Part shown: piece by piece, positions 1 through 9,689 of the stretch
Layout of the letters: every line of letters starts with the position of its first letter
Numbering within the stretch: the stretch's first letter is position 1
DNA from: Callipepla californica brunnescens
Lineage: Eukaryota > Chordata > Aves > Galliformes > Odontophoridae
NCBI GenBank assembly: GCA_023055505.1
Contig: JALIRH010000002.1
Location: 54,990,733-55,054,732, forward strand
Length of the DNA: 64,000 nt
Direction: 5' to 3'
Program-made: the position numbers and the translations under genes
The notes under the pieces: model-generated
Seen by the model: only the letters and a program-made list of their open reading frames with translations
Databases searched by the model: none
Told to the model about the DNA's origin: nothing

Positions 1-630
1 GGAAGATTTTGCTACGCAGAGGTACAACTGAAGGCAATTTGTTTGGAGCTCAGAATTGGACATGCAAAAGTCACGGATCTACAGTGCACCGCAGCTCCTG
101 TGCCATCAGTGGCCACTGTGCAATCCCAGCAGGGCCGAGGCAGGCAGGGCCCACCAGGTCCCACCCAGAGCAGGGGGCACAGGCCCGTGACCAGCTGGCA
201 CCTAAGTAATTACAGCCAGAAAAAGAAAGAGCAGCAGTCACACTGCGAGGTGTTCACGGCTTAACTATCACACCTCTCCTTCCTATATCACATCCACTCT
301 CATGACATCAAAAGTGCACTACATTTTTCAGGGAAGCAGTAAGAGATACAACGGCAAACAATTCGGCATTCAAAATCCAGCACTCATTGTCCTGCATGAA
401 TGTCACCAACTGCCTCACTGCCTTAGCTCTGCTTTTCAGACCCTTAACAAGCCCCATCACCCTTTTACAGTCTTCAGGCACCTTGAAAACTACATTTCAG
501 AACACAAGAACTGGAGGGAGGCAGTCTGGAAGACACTTTTGAGCCTCAGATGCCCAGCTTTGAAAGGAAACATTGGCGATCCCAGCCGTCCACACTGCTT
601 GCTTTTGTGAAAGAAATACACGGCAACCTA

Positions 631-766
631 TAATCCCTAATCAACCTAGAAAATAAATGACTGATAAACCAATCTGCTTGTAACCTCATTAACAGATTCT
701 GGCTTCAGTATCAACAGGGTAATTTGCTAAGACTATTTTTAATCCCAACTGCTAAACCATTAATCC
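631..766. promoter_or_regulatory. Cluster of TAATCC homeodomain motifs (candidate enhancer)
   Basis: The motif TAATCC, the core recognised by K50 homeodomains such as OTX, PITX and GSC, occurs three times in 136 bp: 631-636, 740-745 and 761-766. Each is followed by further C residues, and a TAATCA variant overlaps the first at 638-643. The surroundings are AT-rich and free of transposons. Motif spacing and same-strand orientation are seen directly; enhancer function and the factor involved are inference. Six-base motifs recur by chance, so confidence is limited. Confidence 0.3.
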
Positions 767-1109
767 CGCAATTTCCACACAAGGTTTTTTTCCCCCCCTC
801 TAAATTTACCCAAGGTTACCGTCAATTTTGGAACTGGTGAAAAGGGAGATAAATAAGTAACACCAGCAAATATACACCTCCTGGCACTGGGGAACTGAAA
901 GACTCCGATTACCTGCTTTATCCCCTTAAAGTCATTACTTTCTAATTGGAAGGAGTCATTCAGAAGCAAAGCCGTGCGTCTGGCATGTCATCTGACACCT
1001 GTATGTACTGCTCACAGCACCAACTCCCAACGCGCTTGCCACAATAAGAACAGAATTATTTCCTCCCATTGTTGACAGTCATTGCTCTGTCCACTAAAAT
1101 CAGCTCAAA

Positions 1110-1270
1110 CTTAATGGGATGGGGGTTAACAGCACAAATCGTAATGTTTTCTCGAACCGGCATTAAAAGATTCTCCAACTATCATTATTAATGTCAACAT
1201 AAATTATGCATTGAAGATCTCGGCATTCATTACAGTGGCAAAATTCAGCTGGGGGGAAAGTAAGAAAAAG
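1110..1270. promoter_or_regulatory. AT-rich motif-dense stretch, candidate conserved non-coding element
   Basis: The segment contains repeated ATTA/TAAT homeodomain cores around 1180-1205, a TTATGCAT POU-like site near 1204-1211 and a GTTAAC half-palindrome near 1126. It lies in transposon-free DNA about 5.4 kb from the CpG island. This resembles developmental enhancers in composition, but conservation cannot be tested from one sequence. No open frame of note crosses it. Confidence 0.25.
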
Positions 1271-1978
1271 ACAAACAGAGTAAGCCCAATTAAAGTATGT
1301 ATTCATAAATCTCTCGCAGCGCTGCTCAGCGCTGTTGAAACGCTTCTTTAAAATGGTCTTACAATAAGCATTCTCAGAGTTGTAAGAAACAGTATCAAGA
1401 AGGTATTGTGGTAATCAACTCAAGGTAGTGTTTAAGGCTCCTTTCAACTTCGGTAAGTTACATTTCTCACTGCTGTAAGTAAGCATTCAAACACCACAGT
1501 GAAATCGGAAGCGTAGCAGTTTTGGGGAACTACAACAGACACTTCACACAAATAAAGTGAATAATCTCGGGGAAACGTTTTTGTGTTCTGAGGTTAAAAT
1601 AGATGACTTCAGGAGGTAGATGGCGAGCAACTGGTGTCTCTCCAAGGAGCACTGGTGACCTGGGGAGTTCTCATGAGCACTCGGCTAACTGCATGTCTCT
1701 CGAGGACAGACCCATCTCCTGGAGCCTTCAAGATGGCCCTACCCATAGCTCCACAAAGAAAGCAAGCTTGAAAACAGAGCCACTAGGGGCTTCAAACCCA
1801 AAGGGAAGAGAAACCATCTCATTTCCATAATGGCAAGGTTTAAGCCAAGCCTTCAGCTGCCTGATTCATGGCTTTATCATACTTGTGGCTGCCAACCCCG
1901 GCGAGGATGCCTCAAAGCCAAGCGAAGCCAGACGGCATCTATTAAAACAGGCAACTCAGCAACCTCTGTGCAAAGACT

Positions 1979-2037
1979 GGAGGGGAGGGGAGAAGGGGGG
2001 AGGGGGGAAGAAGAAGAAGAAGAAGAAAAAAAAAAAG
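1979..2037 (+). repeat. Homopurine tract with (GAA)n core
   Basis: Fifty-nine consecutive purines run from a G-rich half (GGGGA-type units) through about six GAA units into an A tract. Homopurine-homopyrimidine DNA of this length can form triplex (H-DNA), and GAA repeats are length-polymorphic. The 82- and 71-codon frames that cross it encode low-complexity E/K runs and are not genes. Confidence 0.9.
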
Positions 2038-5000
2038 TCTTCCCAAGCATATCCTCAGCTATCGAAGGACAACTCTAATTTCAGACAGCAAAGACAGTAA
2101 CACCTCACCCACAGTTCTTTACAGCACATCCCGTTACAGGCTATTGTTCGCAGATCTTCCCGCAAATCATTTCAACATCCAGAGCTCAACCGTTTCTTAA
2201 GGAAATCATTTCAGGAGGAAAAGAAATTGCTTACTCATGAACCTGGTATTATTATAACAATGAGCTAGAACAGCGCAAGACAGCTACATTGCACAACTTG
2301 AAATGCATCACTTATTGTCCCAGATCTCTGAAAAAGAACAGCCTGAGCACTAAAACAAGTCAGAGCACAAATGTGACTCGGTGTCAGCTCACACAATACG
2401 GGTTAAACGCTACCACATGGGCAATGAACACACACTGCCCTTTCAAAAACAAAGAACATGGATAATTTCTTCCCCAAATCTATTGTTAACAAGCAAACAT
2501 GGTTATTTTAAAAGCAGCCTACGACTGCGACTAAAGCACGTGTGAGCACCTCTGTTTCCACCCATCTCCCTCTATTTCCTGAAAACAAATGCCACTTCAC
2601 TGCTCACAAGCTCCTTAAAAAAGACAAGAAAAAATTACTACGAAGGCAGCTTTATCACTGCAACAAGGCAACACGAGCATTTCCGTGCTGCATAAAAATA
2701 GCAGCAAGGCACTCACTGCTCTTCCTTTCTTTTACCTGCCTGAAAAGAAAAGCATGTGTGTGTTTGGAATACATTAAAACTCCCTGATCTGATTTTCAGC
2801 AAACACTCCAAACCCTCCATAATGTACTGTAACGTACGCTTTCCTTAGACTCCAAAGCAAAAAAAGAAAGAAAAAGAACCAAAGCAACCACATATGAAAT
2901 AACACAAATGCTGCCGGTTTAAAACCGTCTGCCTCTTTATTTTTTTTTTTTTTATCATCATAATATAAACTGAACATGTCAGGATGCTAAAAATAACTAC
3001 AAATTGTAATTACACGTGCTTTGTAGTTCCTATTTTGCTTTGGAAAGAAGATTAGAAGCCAGATCATTTTAAAAACTGTCCTTAAAGATTTGGGGAGCCA
3101 CAGAATCGCCCTGCTTTGCAATTTGGAGTAGGCTGCTGGAACACATTTCCTCTGCGACACGGAGGCACAGGGAGACGGGCTCCTAACAGCGAGATGGAAA
3201 TGGAGAAGGGCAGACAAAGAAAAAAAAAAAAAGTAATTTCTTAGAGATTCTGAGAGTGCCCTGATTACTGATGTAATACCATAAGCTTTAATTAGGAGCT
3301 AAGTGCTGTGTGCTAAATTCATCCTCACACGCAGCCCTGCAAAGGCAGAGGAGCTCTATGGAAGGTGCCTATGGCGGTTGGGCAACTGCAATGCCTGCCC
3401 TATGGCTTCAGCAGGGTGGGGATTTGTCCAACCAGCACTCAGCTACACAATATCCTGCTGTCACAAACTGAACTCTCTTTGATAAGCAATGGTTTCAACC
3501 AACAGCTAGCAGAAGGGGCTTTTAAGCAGTTGTCAGAACGTAAGCAATTGAGAATCGCCAGCAGAAGCTGTGTGCCTCCATCAGGCTTACAGCAGCTCAG
3601 AGCACCGTCTTCATCACCAAACCCTAACACCTGCCCTCAGCACCACACAAACAGCCACGTTTCCTACTCAGAACGTTAATGCACACCCACAGGAGCAGCA
3701 AACAAGCAAATGAGCTCGCAGCACCCAAACGCTACCGCTGTACGATATCTGCTAACTCACCAGGCAATGCACGCTTCAAGCAGCAACCTGAGAGCCACAA
3801 GCACCATCCATCCATGCGCTAATTCAAGCTCAGGACGGATGCTTAATTCCCTGAGTCTGTCTGCATAAGAAGTGTTGCAGTAATGCAGTTTCTGGAATGC
3901 AAGGAGAAACTGTGAACATGAAGCATCTAACTACACCGATGAGGCTCCATAGATAACCAAGACGTAAACAACATCAAAAAATGAATAAGCAACGTTGAGT
4001 AACCATTGCATCAAAAAATAACAAAGCTCAACAGCTTCAAATAGCAAAGCAGGTTCAGCAGATCAAGAGACAGAACATTCGCTGACTAACAGTTGGGTAA
4101 TGAAAGTAAACACTGGCAATGAAGTCATCACCCTAATGAAAGCTAAGGCAAGGTAACTACCTGGACCATACGCCAGCAGCGTGCCTTAATGCAGGCTCGC
4201 TACCATAATATTTACTAGAATCACTTCTGCTGGAAGAGGAAAGGAAGTCTCACTTACTTTTCACACGTGAGCTACAAACAAGAGAGGTGCTCCTTGTTAT
4301 GCCCTCCCAACTCCTAAGCACCATGCCCACAGTTACATCAGGGAACTGAAAAGCAGAATTCTGCCTTCAGTGACTGAGTTGCAGTAGCTTTACCCTCGCT
4401 CTGAAATGTATAAACATTTGCAGCGTGCAAGATGTCTGCTTTCCAATAGCACTGTTGCTCCAAGGTTCAAATATCTGTCTTGCAGATACCTAACCAAATA
4501 AACGCGACTTTTTTTTTTTCTTTTGGCTGATTTTTTGCAATGCAGTGATTAGTTATCTGACTTATCGACACAAAAGAATAATAATTTTAAAAGAATAATG
4601 GAATAAGTTGTAGCTGGCTGTCATTATTCTGAAGGATTTCAGGCTCTTGTCACTGAAACACAGGAACTGTAATTCCACCCTGAGAGCCCTCACACAACTC
4701 CCAGCAGTCACAGCGAGGGGCGAGCATGCTCACTGGGGACAGCAACCAGCAACAAGCCCATTCCTGGGATGGGAAGGCTGTGCATGCCCCTACCCAACAG
4801 AGGAACACCGCACACTGAGGAAAAGCAGCTGTCCCTTCCCTCAACTTTCTGCGCAGACATTTAATGCCCATTCTGGCTGGAAAGGCGTCTATCTACAAAG
4901 CCACACGCGTGTCTCACACCTTTAAGCAGGCACATCTTCCCAGCGAAATTAGCAAGCTCAGGCAAGTCACTTCCTGCAAAACGCAATCACTTCGAGTTTC

Positions 5001-5841
5001 AGCTTTCTATTTTGATGACTTTAAGAAACAGCACAGTCCAACCCAGCTTTCCAGTTTGAGTACTCCCTTGCAGGCTCTGTCGCTGATCTCACCAAGGCTC
5101 ACCCATTTGCTCATTCTGCATACGGCGCGTATGCACTCCCAAAGAAGCGCTTGGCAGAACATGAATTTCAGTACTTACAGAACTGAGGGCTTCCAAAGAT
5201 GTTACCAATTTTAATGGGTTTAAGACACTCTGAATACAGATCCCACTCCTCCCACTCCCTTCATTCGATGGGATCTCAACGTAACTCACCAGGCAGTGTC
5301 ACAGATAACCACAGGTAACTGTAGAAGTCACCAGCTCACCAAAACCTTACAAAATAATCCAACTGCCCAATGCGCACAGCGCTTTGTGACTATGTCACCC
5401 ACTCAACTATCCCCTCGCAGGCAGTCCTCCGAGGTATCACTATGCAAGCACCCACATCAAGCAGGGCAGCCCAACAGGCAGAGGTTCAAGACGATGGCAT
5501 AACCCTCTTCACCTCTCCAATGAGGCCTTTAGCACTGATAACTGACATTATTAAACCTTGGTGACAGCACGACACTATGACCATCTATGAAAACACGGGA
5601 TGCACCTCATTTTTAAAGCAGAACCATTAGTCACTGCCACAGGAAAACTTTAAGTCCACAGAAGTTAAGTGTCACTGCTGTTGCTCCATCCCAGCCAGCG
5701 ACACTGCTCCTGAGGTCACCAGCAAATAACAATAGGCAGCTTTCATGTTGGTGATGCAAACTGTTTTCCTTTCTGTGACGTAGAGCGACAGCCACCCGTA
5801 TTCAGAGAGGGACTGCGAGCAGTCCTTGGTGCAGGCTGGTT
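2038..5841. other. Non-coding interval without recognised genes or transposons
   Basis: Ordinary single-copy-looking sequence. It contains a T-run at about 2938-2954, a shorter T-rich run near 4509-4520, and open frames no longer than about 116 codons (4864-5214), often opening at non-ATG codons. None shows a family motif, membrane pattern or splice context I would defend. Confidence 0.6.
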
Positions 5842-6005
5842 TCATAGAATCTCACAGAATGCTCGAGTTGGAAGGGCACTTTAAAGGTCACCTAACCTGA
5901 CTCCCATGCAAGGAGCAGGACACCTACAGCTACAATCAGGGTTGCTCAGAGCCCTCTCCAGCTTGAGTGTCTCCAGGGATGGGGCATCCACCAGCTCACT
6001 AAAGA
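5842..6005 (-). mobile_element. CR1 LINE fragment, 3' end, diverged
   Basis: On the plus strand the segment starts with TCATAGAAT, the reverse complement of the CR1 3' tail, followed by GAGTTGGAAGGGCAC and then CCAGGGATGGGGCATCCACC, both diagnostic of avian CR1 3' regions. The element therefore lies on the minus strand and is 5'-truncated, as most CR1 copies are. Several substitutions within the tail repeats suggest an old insertion. The right boundary is approximate. It lies 0.65 kb from the CpG island edge. Confidence 0.9.
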
Positions 6006-6636
6006 ACTGGAAAAATGCTAATGTTTCTGGTCGTGTCCAGCAACCCAGAAGGTCAGGTAGGAGCACAGTTAGCAGTCACCACTCCCCTCTTCGGGCATGT
6101 TGTGATTAACCTTCTGTTACATCATTCCTTGCTTTAAAACAACATTATTCTTAGTGATGTTTAACACTGCCTTTCCCCCCTACCCACCTCCATTTGTAAT
6201 ATCCCTACATAGCACAGGGGAGTAACGCCGCCTTATCCATACCTGCCTTATCACCAACGGGGATCTCTTCACCGTCACTGGGTGCTAAAGGTATCCCAGT
6301 GATGCCCAAACACAAATCATCAATGCAACCAGCGAGCGTTCCACACCGAGCAGCCCACCCACTACTGCTCCACGGGGCTCAGCCCCTGCCTCAGGGGCAG
6401 CCCCCACACCTGCCCCCCCCGCAATGCCCACCCCTGCCCCACGTCCACAGTGCCTCACCCCCAGCACGGGGCGACGGTCAGGCACCGAGACACACACAAC
6501 AAAATAAAACTCCCTTCTATCAACCTCCCCACACTTACATGGGGAGGGGGGCACAAATCCGACAGCACAGCTTGAAAAACACGCTCCTCAAAAGCAACCC
6601 ACGTTTTGCCATTCAGCTTCGGCACAAATTTATGCC
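6006..6636. other. Transition between CR1 fragment and CpG island
   Basis: GC rises gradually from about 6180 onward, with C-rich blocks at 6360-6470. No transposon or gene is recognised. A minus-strand frame near 6190-6360 ends at a weak GT donor-like site (6242-6241), but the sequence upstream of it on that strand is G-rich and lacks a polypyrimidine tract, so an exon is not supported. Confidence 0.5.
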
Positions 6637-6691
6637 TTTTTTTTTTTTTTTTTTTTTTTGGTGGGGGGGGGGGGGGTGGGGGAGGGGGGGG
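6637..6691 (+). repeat. T23 run followed by G-rich homopolymer block
   Basis: A run of 23 T at 6637-6659 passes directly into a G-rich block at 6660-6691 broken only by single T or A bases. It marks the left edge of the island. The G block has several runs of four or more G and can form G-quadruplex on the plus strand. Such runs are also assembly-error hotspots. Confidence 0.9.
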
Positions 6692-6796
6692 AAGCAACCA
6701 AATACCGGTTGCCCACGTCGAGTTAATGACAAACCCTCTCGCTGTTAACTCGTTCAGCGCAGGCAGCGTGACGTACAGCCGGCGGCACGGCAGCGA

Positions 6797-6812
6797 GGGG
6801 GGGGGGGGGGGG
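6797..6812 (+). repeat. G16 homopolymer
   Basis: Sixteen uninterrupted G residues in the CpG island. Exact length is uncertain in any assembly, so frames crossing it are unreliable. Confidence 0.9.
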
Positions 6813-7513
6813 AACCCTAAATGGGCTGCTGCCCGCATGCCTCCTCTTCCAATCACCCCCCTCCACCCGGCACCGGCTCGCACCTCAACGCGGCCCCCCC
6901 CCCCCCAACCCGAGGAGTAGCGGGGCCGGGCGGGGCCGGGGGCGGGCACCGGGGCGCTGGGGCCGCCCAGGAGGGGCGGGGTAGGATGCGGGCGGGGCCG
7001 AGCGGTGCAGCCCCCCACTCCCCCAACCCCTAGACCCGGGACCCCGGTCCCCCCCCCCCCGCCCCCCCCCGCCCCGGCCGGGCCGCCCCCGGGCCCCTCC
7101 CCGCAGAGGAAACTTCGCCGTTCGCCCCCCAGAGTTCGCTGCCCGCCGGGAGCAGGGCGAGAGGGGGGCGGGACGAAGAGGAGGAGGAGGAGCAGAGAGT
7201 CCCCAAAAAAGGGACCGTGACCTTACGCCCATCCCGGCGCTCCCCCAATTCCGGATTTTTGGCACGGGTCGAGGCGGAGGGAGCTCGGCCGCGTCCCGTT
7301 GCGGGGCTCCCCGGCCCTAATTTCGTTATGGAATGGTGCGGGAGGCGAGCGCGTTTCCTTAAGAAAGGACTGACCTATTTTTGGCTGGAGATAAACGATC
7401 GTGTTAACAGATGTTAATCTTGTAATCTGTTTTTCCTGTAAGCGCTTCGCATCGCCGCGATTCAGACGTTAAACAAAAATAATAAGCAACCCCTTTCCCA
7501 AGCGACGTCACGA

Positions 7514-7556
7514 TTATTAATAATAATAATTAAATAATAATAATAATAATAATAAA
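7514..7556 (+). repeat. (AAT)n trinucleotide microsatellite
   Basis: TAA/AAT units interrupted once by TTAAAT, forming an AT-rich gap inside the GC-rich island, just right of the CRE-like GACGTCA at 7504-7510. Confidence 0.9.
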
Positions 7557-7640
7557 AAATCTCGCGCTGGTTTCAAAGCCATTAAACCTTCCCCACTCCG
7601 TAAACGCCGATTTGTTCTGCCCCGGCTCCCACGGGCTTTT

Positions 7641-7648
7641 ATTTGCAT
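7641..7648 (-). promoter_or_regulatory. POU octamer ATTTGCAT in CpG island
   Basis: A perfect reverse-orientation octamer (ATGCAAAT on the minus strand) within a short AT-rich patch between two CpG-dense blocks. Octamers near start sites bind POU factors in many vertebrate promoters. No start site is mapped, so function is inferred. Confidence 0.35.
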
Positions 7649-7956
7649 TACAAATTCCACAGGTTACACCGGTCGCCTTTTCAGGACGCCTAAACCCCAA
7701 CAGCGCGGGCGGTCCGGGGGGGAGGGGGGCCGCGCATCTGGATCGAATGAGGCGGCTGCGGGGCACGGCCCGCACCGCACCGCACCGCGCATCGCATCCC
7801 TGCCGCCCCCAGCGCCCGGGGCCGCTCCCGCAGCGCTCGGCGTTGCGGTTCCTCGCGGAGCTCGTCGCCCCTCTGCCAACCCGACCGACGCCGGCTGTCA
7901 TTCCGCACAGCTCTCCGCACACGTAGTGCCCGAGCCGTGCCCCCCCCCCTCTGAAG

Positions 7957-7958
<2 letters not shown>

Positions 7959-8001
<43 letters not shown>
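7959..8001 (+). repeat. (CA)n dinucleotide microsatellite, about 21 units
   Basis: Uninterrupted CA repeat within the CpG island, preceded by a C run at 7940-7949. Likely polymorphic. It explains the CVCVCV runs in minus-strand frames here, which are not coding. Confidence 0.95.
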
Positions 8002-8003
<2 letters not shown>

Positions 8004-8114
8004 CGCCCCTCCCCGCTCGCTGAGCGCAAAGTTTCCCCCGTGCAAACTTTTTCCTCCAACTCGCCCGAACCCTTCGCCGCCGTCGCCACGCTAATTAGAT
8101 AGCGGGGGGAGGGA

Positions 8115-8137
8115 GGGGGGGGGGGGGGGGGGGGGGG
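8115..8137 (+). repeat. G23 homopolymer
   Basis: Twenty-three consecutive G residues, preceded by two shorter G runs from 8104. This is the longest G run in the window, a strong G-quadruplex former and a likely sequencing or assembly weak point. Confidence 0.9.
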
Positions 8138-8280
8138 AGGGCAGATTTAGAGCACAAAATGTCTGGAGCCGCATTATTTCCCTTTTTTTCTTTCCTCCCC
8201 CCCACCCTACCCTACCCTCCTTTTTTCTTTTTGCTGTTGTTTTTTTTTGTTTGTTTGTTTGTTTTTAACATAGCCCATGC

Positions 8281-8287
8281 ACTCACC
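8281..8287 (-). other. Candidate splice donor, minus strand
   Basis: Read on the minus strand, the sequence is TTCG followed by GTGAGTGCATG, matching the vertebrate donor consensus over GTGAGT (8286 down to 8281). It sits at the left end of the most CpG-dense part of the island, where a first exon of a leftward gene would end. A second donor-like GGAG-GTGAGG lies at 8537-8532, preceded by a short frame opening ATGGCGGAGAGG at 8559. Donor motifs alone occur by chance, and no matching acceptor was identified to the left. Confidence 0.25.
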
Positions 8288-8840
8288 GAAGCTCCCCCCC
8301 ACCCCTATCGGCGCCGTCCTTGCTGCCCCCCCTCGCGCCCTTTAACCCCCCCCCTCCCCCCTCGCCGGGCGGGGGCACCCTACGCCCCGCAGCTCGGGGC
8401 CGAACCCGCGGACCCCCTCCCTCAGCCCGATGCTCGCACTTTAAACTCGGGCGATCCGCTCTTTGTCTCTTCCCCGCACCCAACGTCGCACCCACCCTCC
8501 TCACAAAGCCTCCCGCAGACCTCCTCCTCCTCCTCACCTCCCCCCTCCCTCTCCGCCATCCCCTAAAGTTACCGTTTCGGGAGGGGGGTGAGGGGGGCAG
8601 GCCGCTCCTCCGACCGCTAAGTTTGTCCCGGCAGTCTCCCCCGCTCCGCGGCACCGCTCCGCACGGGCGCCGAGCTGCACATGAGCCGCCGAGCGGCTCC
8701 ACGGGGGCGGCCCCGCCGCGCCCCGCGCCCGCGCACCGCCCCCGCGCCGCGCCCCGCGCCGCGCCCCGCCCGCGCCGCCGCCCTCGCGTCCCCCCCGCGG
8801 CCGCAGTGGTGCGGGCGGAGCGCGGCGCGGAGCACCGGCG

Positions 8841-8967
8841 GCTGTGGGCAGCTGTGGGGGGGCGGCTGTGGAGAGGGGGGGGGCGGCTGTGGAGAGGGGG
8901 GGGGGCGGCGGCTGAAGCCCCGGTTCCCACGTCCCGAGGCGGGCTCGGCCCCGAGGCGGGCTCGGCC
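8841..8967 (+). repeat. GC-rich tandem repeats in CpG island
   Basis: Two adjacent repeat blocks. At 8841-8905 a unit containing GGCTGTGG recurs, two copies being about 23 bp apart in the form GCGGCTGTGGAGAGGGGGG. At 8934-8967 the 17-bp unit CCGAGGCGGGCTCGGCC is present twice, perfectly. They probably arose by slippage and explain repeated peptide strings in frames on both strands. Confidence 0.85.
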
Positions 8968-9385
8968 CCGACGCATTTCTCCTAGAAACTTTTTTTTATT
9001 CCCGTTCTTATCGTTCTTGTTTTCGTGCGCGAATTCCGCTGGTGAAATCCGTACGCGCCTATTGAAACGAGCAGGAGCGACGCAACGTGAAAGAGTCCTC
9101 CGTCGAGATCAAAGGGAGAGCAGCGCTCAAACGGCCGCGCTGGGGAAGTTGGAAGAGCTGCGGACAAATCCGTGTGCCACATGGCTTTAAAAAAAAAAAA
9201 AAGAAAAGAGAAACAAAAAAAAAGCACAACACAACAAACCCACCGCGCGGAGCCCGGAGAAGTTCCACCCTCCGCCGGCCCGATGTGTGCCACAGGCGAG
9301 CGGAGTGCGGGTTCGGTCTGGGGCCGGCAGCCCTCCCTTCACCCGCTCCTAGGCGCCGAGGGTGGGAGCCTTGGGTTTTTCCTCA

Positions 9386-9450
9386 TTTTTCTCCCCCCTT
9401 TTCCTTTTTTTTTTCCTCCCTTTTTTCCCCTTCCCCCCCCCCCCCCCTTC
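9386..9450 (+). repeat. 65-nt pure homopyrimidine tract
   Basis: Only C and T occur, ending in a C15 run (9433-9447). The tract is followed after a short gap by a second T/C-rich run to about 9490. It could act as a polypyrimidine tract, form H-DNA on supercoiling, or simply be slippage sequence. No AG acceptor with a convincing exon follows immediately. Confidence 0.9.
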
Positions 9451-9605
9451 ATGTTTTATTTTCCGTTTTTTTTTTTCTTTCTTTCTTTGTCTCACGATGG
9501 CGGGGGCAGGAGCTCGGGGTGCCCCCCCGCACCCCAAGGCCCCGTCCCGCGGAGCGCTCGGGCACCGCTCGCCATGGAGCAGCGCGAGGGCGGAGGGGCG
9601 CGGAT

Positions 9606-9621
9606 GGGGGGGGGGGGGGGG
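9606..9621 (+). repeat. G16 homopolymer at right edge of island
   Basis: Sixteen G residues shortly after the Kozak-type ATG near 9574. Any frame from that ATG becomes glycine-rich through this run and stops near 9651. Confidence 0.9.
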
Positions 9622-9689
9622 TCGGGCTGGCTGCCAGCAGCCTTGGGATAAAGGAAAGGGGCGGGAGCGAGCGAGGGGGAAAGTTGGTA

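Larger units (their letters stand above)
1..1978. other. Non-coding flank left of the CpG island
   Basis: No gene, RNA gene or transposon is recognised. The longest frame here, about 102 codons at 302-610, has no domain or motif I can name. The sequence is of moderate GC and looks single-copy. It carries a TAATCC motif cluster at 631-766 and an AT-rich, motif-dense stretch at about 1110-1270, both listed separately. If a leftward transcript starts in the CpG island, this stretch would be its intron, but no exon is evident. Confidence 0.6.
6660..9650. promoter_or_regulatory. CpG island (about 3 kb), probable promoter region
   Basis: CpG dinucleotides, scarce elsewhere in the window, are dense here, especially at 7240-7330, 7660-7900, 8380-8830, 9000-9140 and 9480-9600. 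GC-box sequences (GGGCGG or its complement) recur, an ATTTGCAT octamer lies at 7641-7648, and there is a CRE-like GACGTCA at 7504-7510. CpG islands this large in birds usually mark promoters, often of developmental or housekeeping genes. Direction is unresolved: donors GTGAGG (8537-8532) and GTGAGT (8286-8281) sit on the minus strand, while an ATG in a strong Kozak context (GCCATGG) lies on the plus strand near 9574. Frames of over 200 codons on both strands at 8283-8985 overlap each other and reflect absent stops rather than coding. No known first exon was recognised. Confidence 0.85.

Noticed and set aside
6190..6360. Minus-strand frame ending at a GT (6242-6241) that looked like an exon.
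   Set aside because: The upstream side on that strand is G-rich with no polypyrimidine tract or acceptor, and the peptide matches nothing I know.
6455..7265. Frames of 187 and 126 codons on the minus strand at the left part of the island.
   Set aside because: They translate homopolymer and polyproline/polylysine runs and have no domain.
8283..8985. Overlapping frames of 215 codons (minus) and 221 codons (plus) in the CpG island.
   Set aside because: They overlap antiparallel, are A/G/P/R-rich and cross tandem repeats and G runs. At this GC content stops are rare, so long frames are expected by chance.
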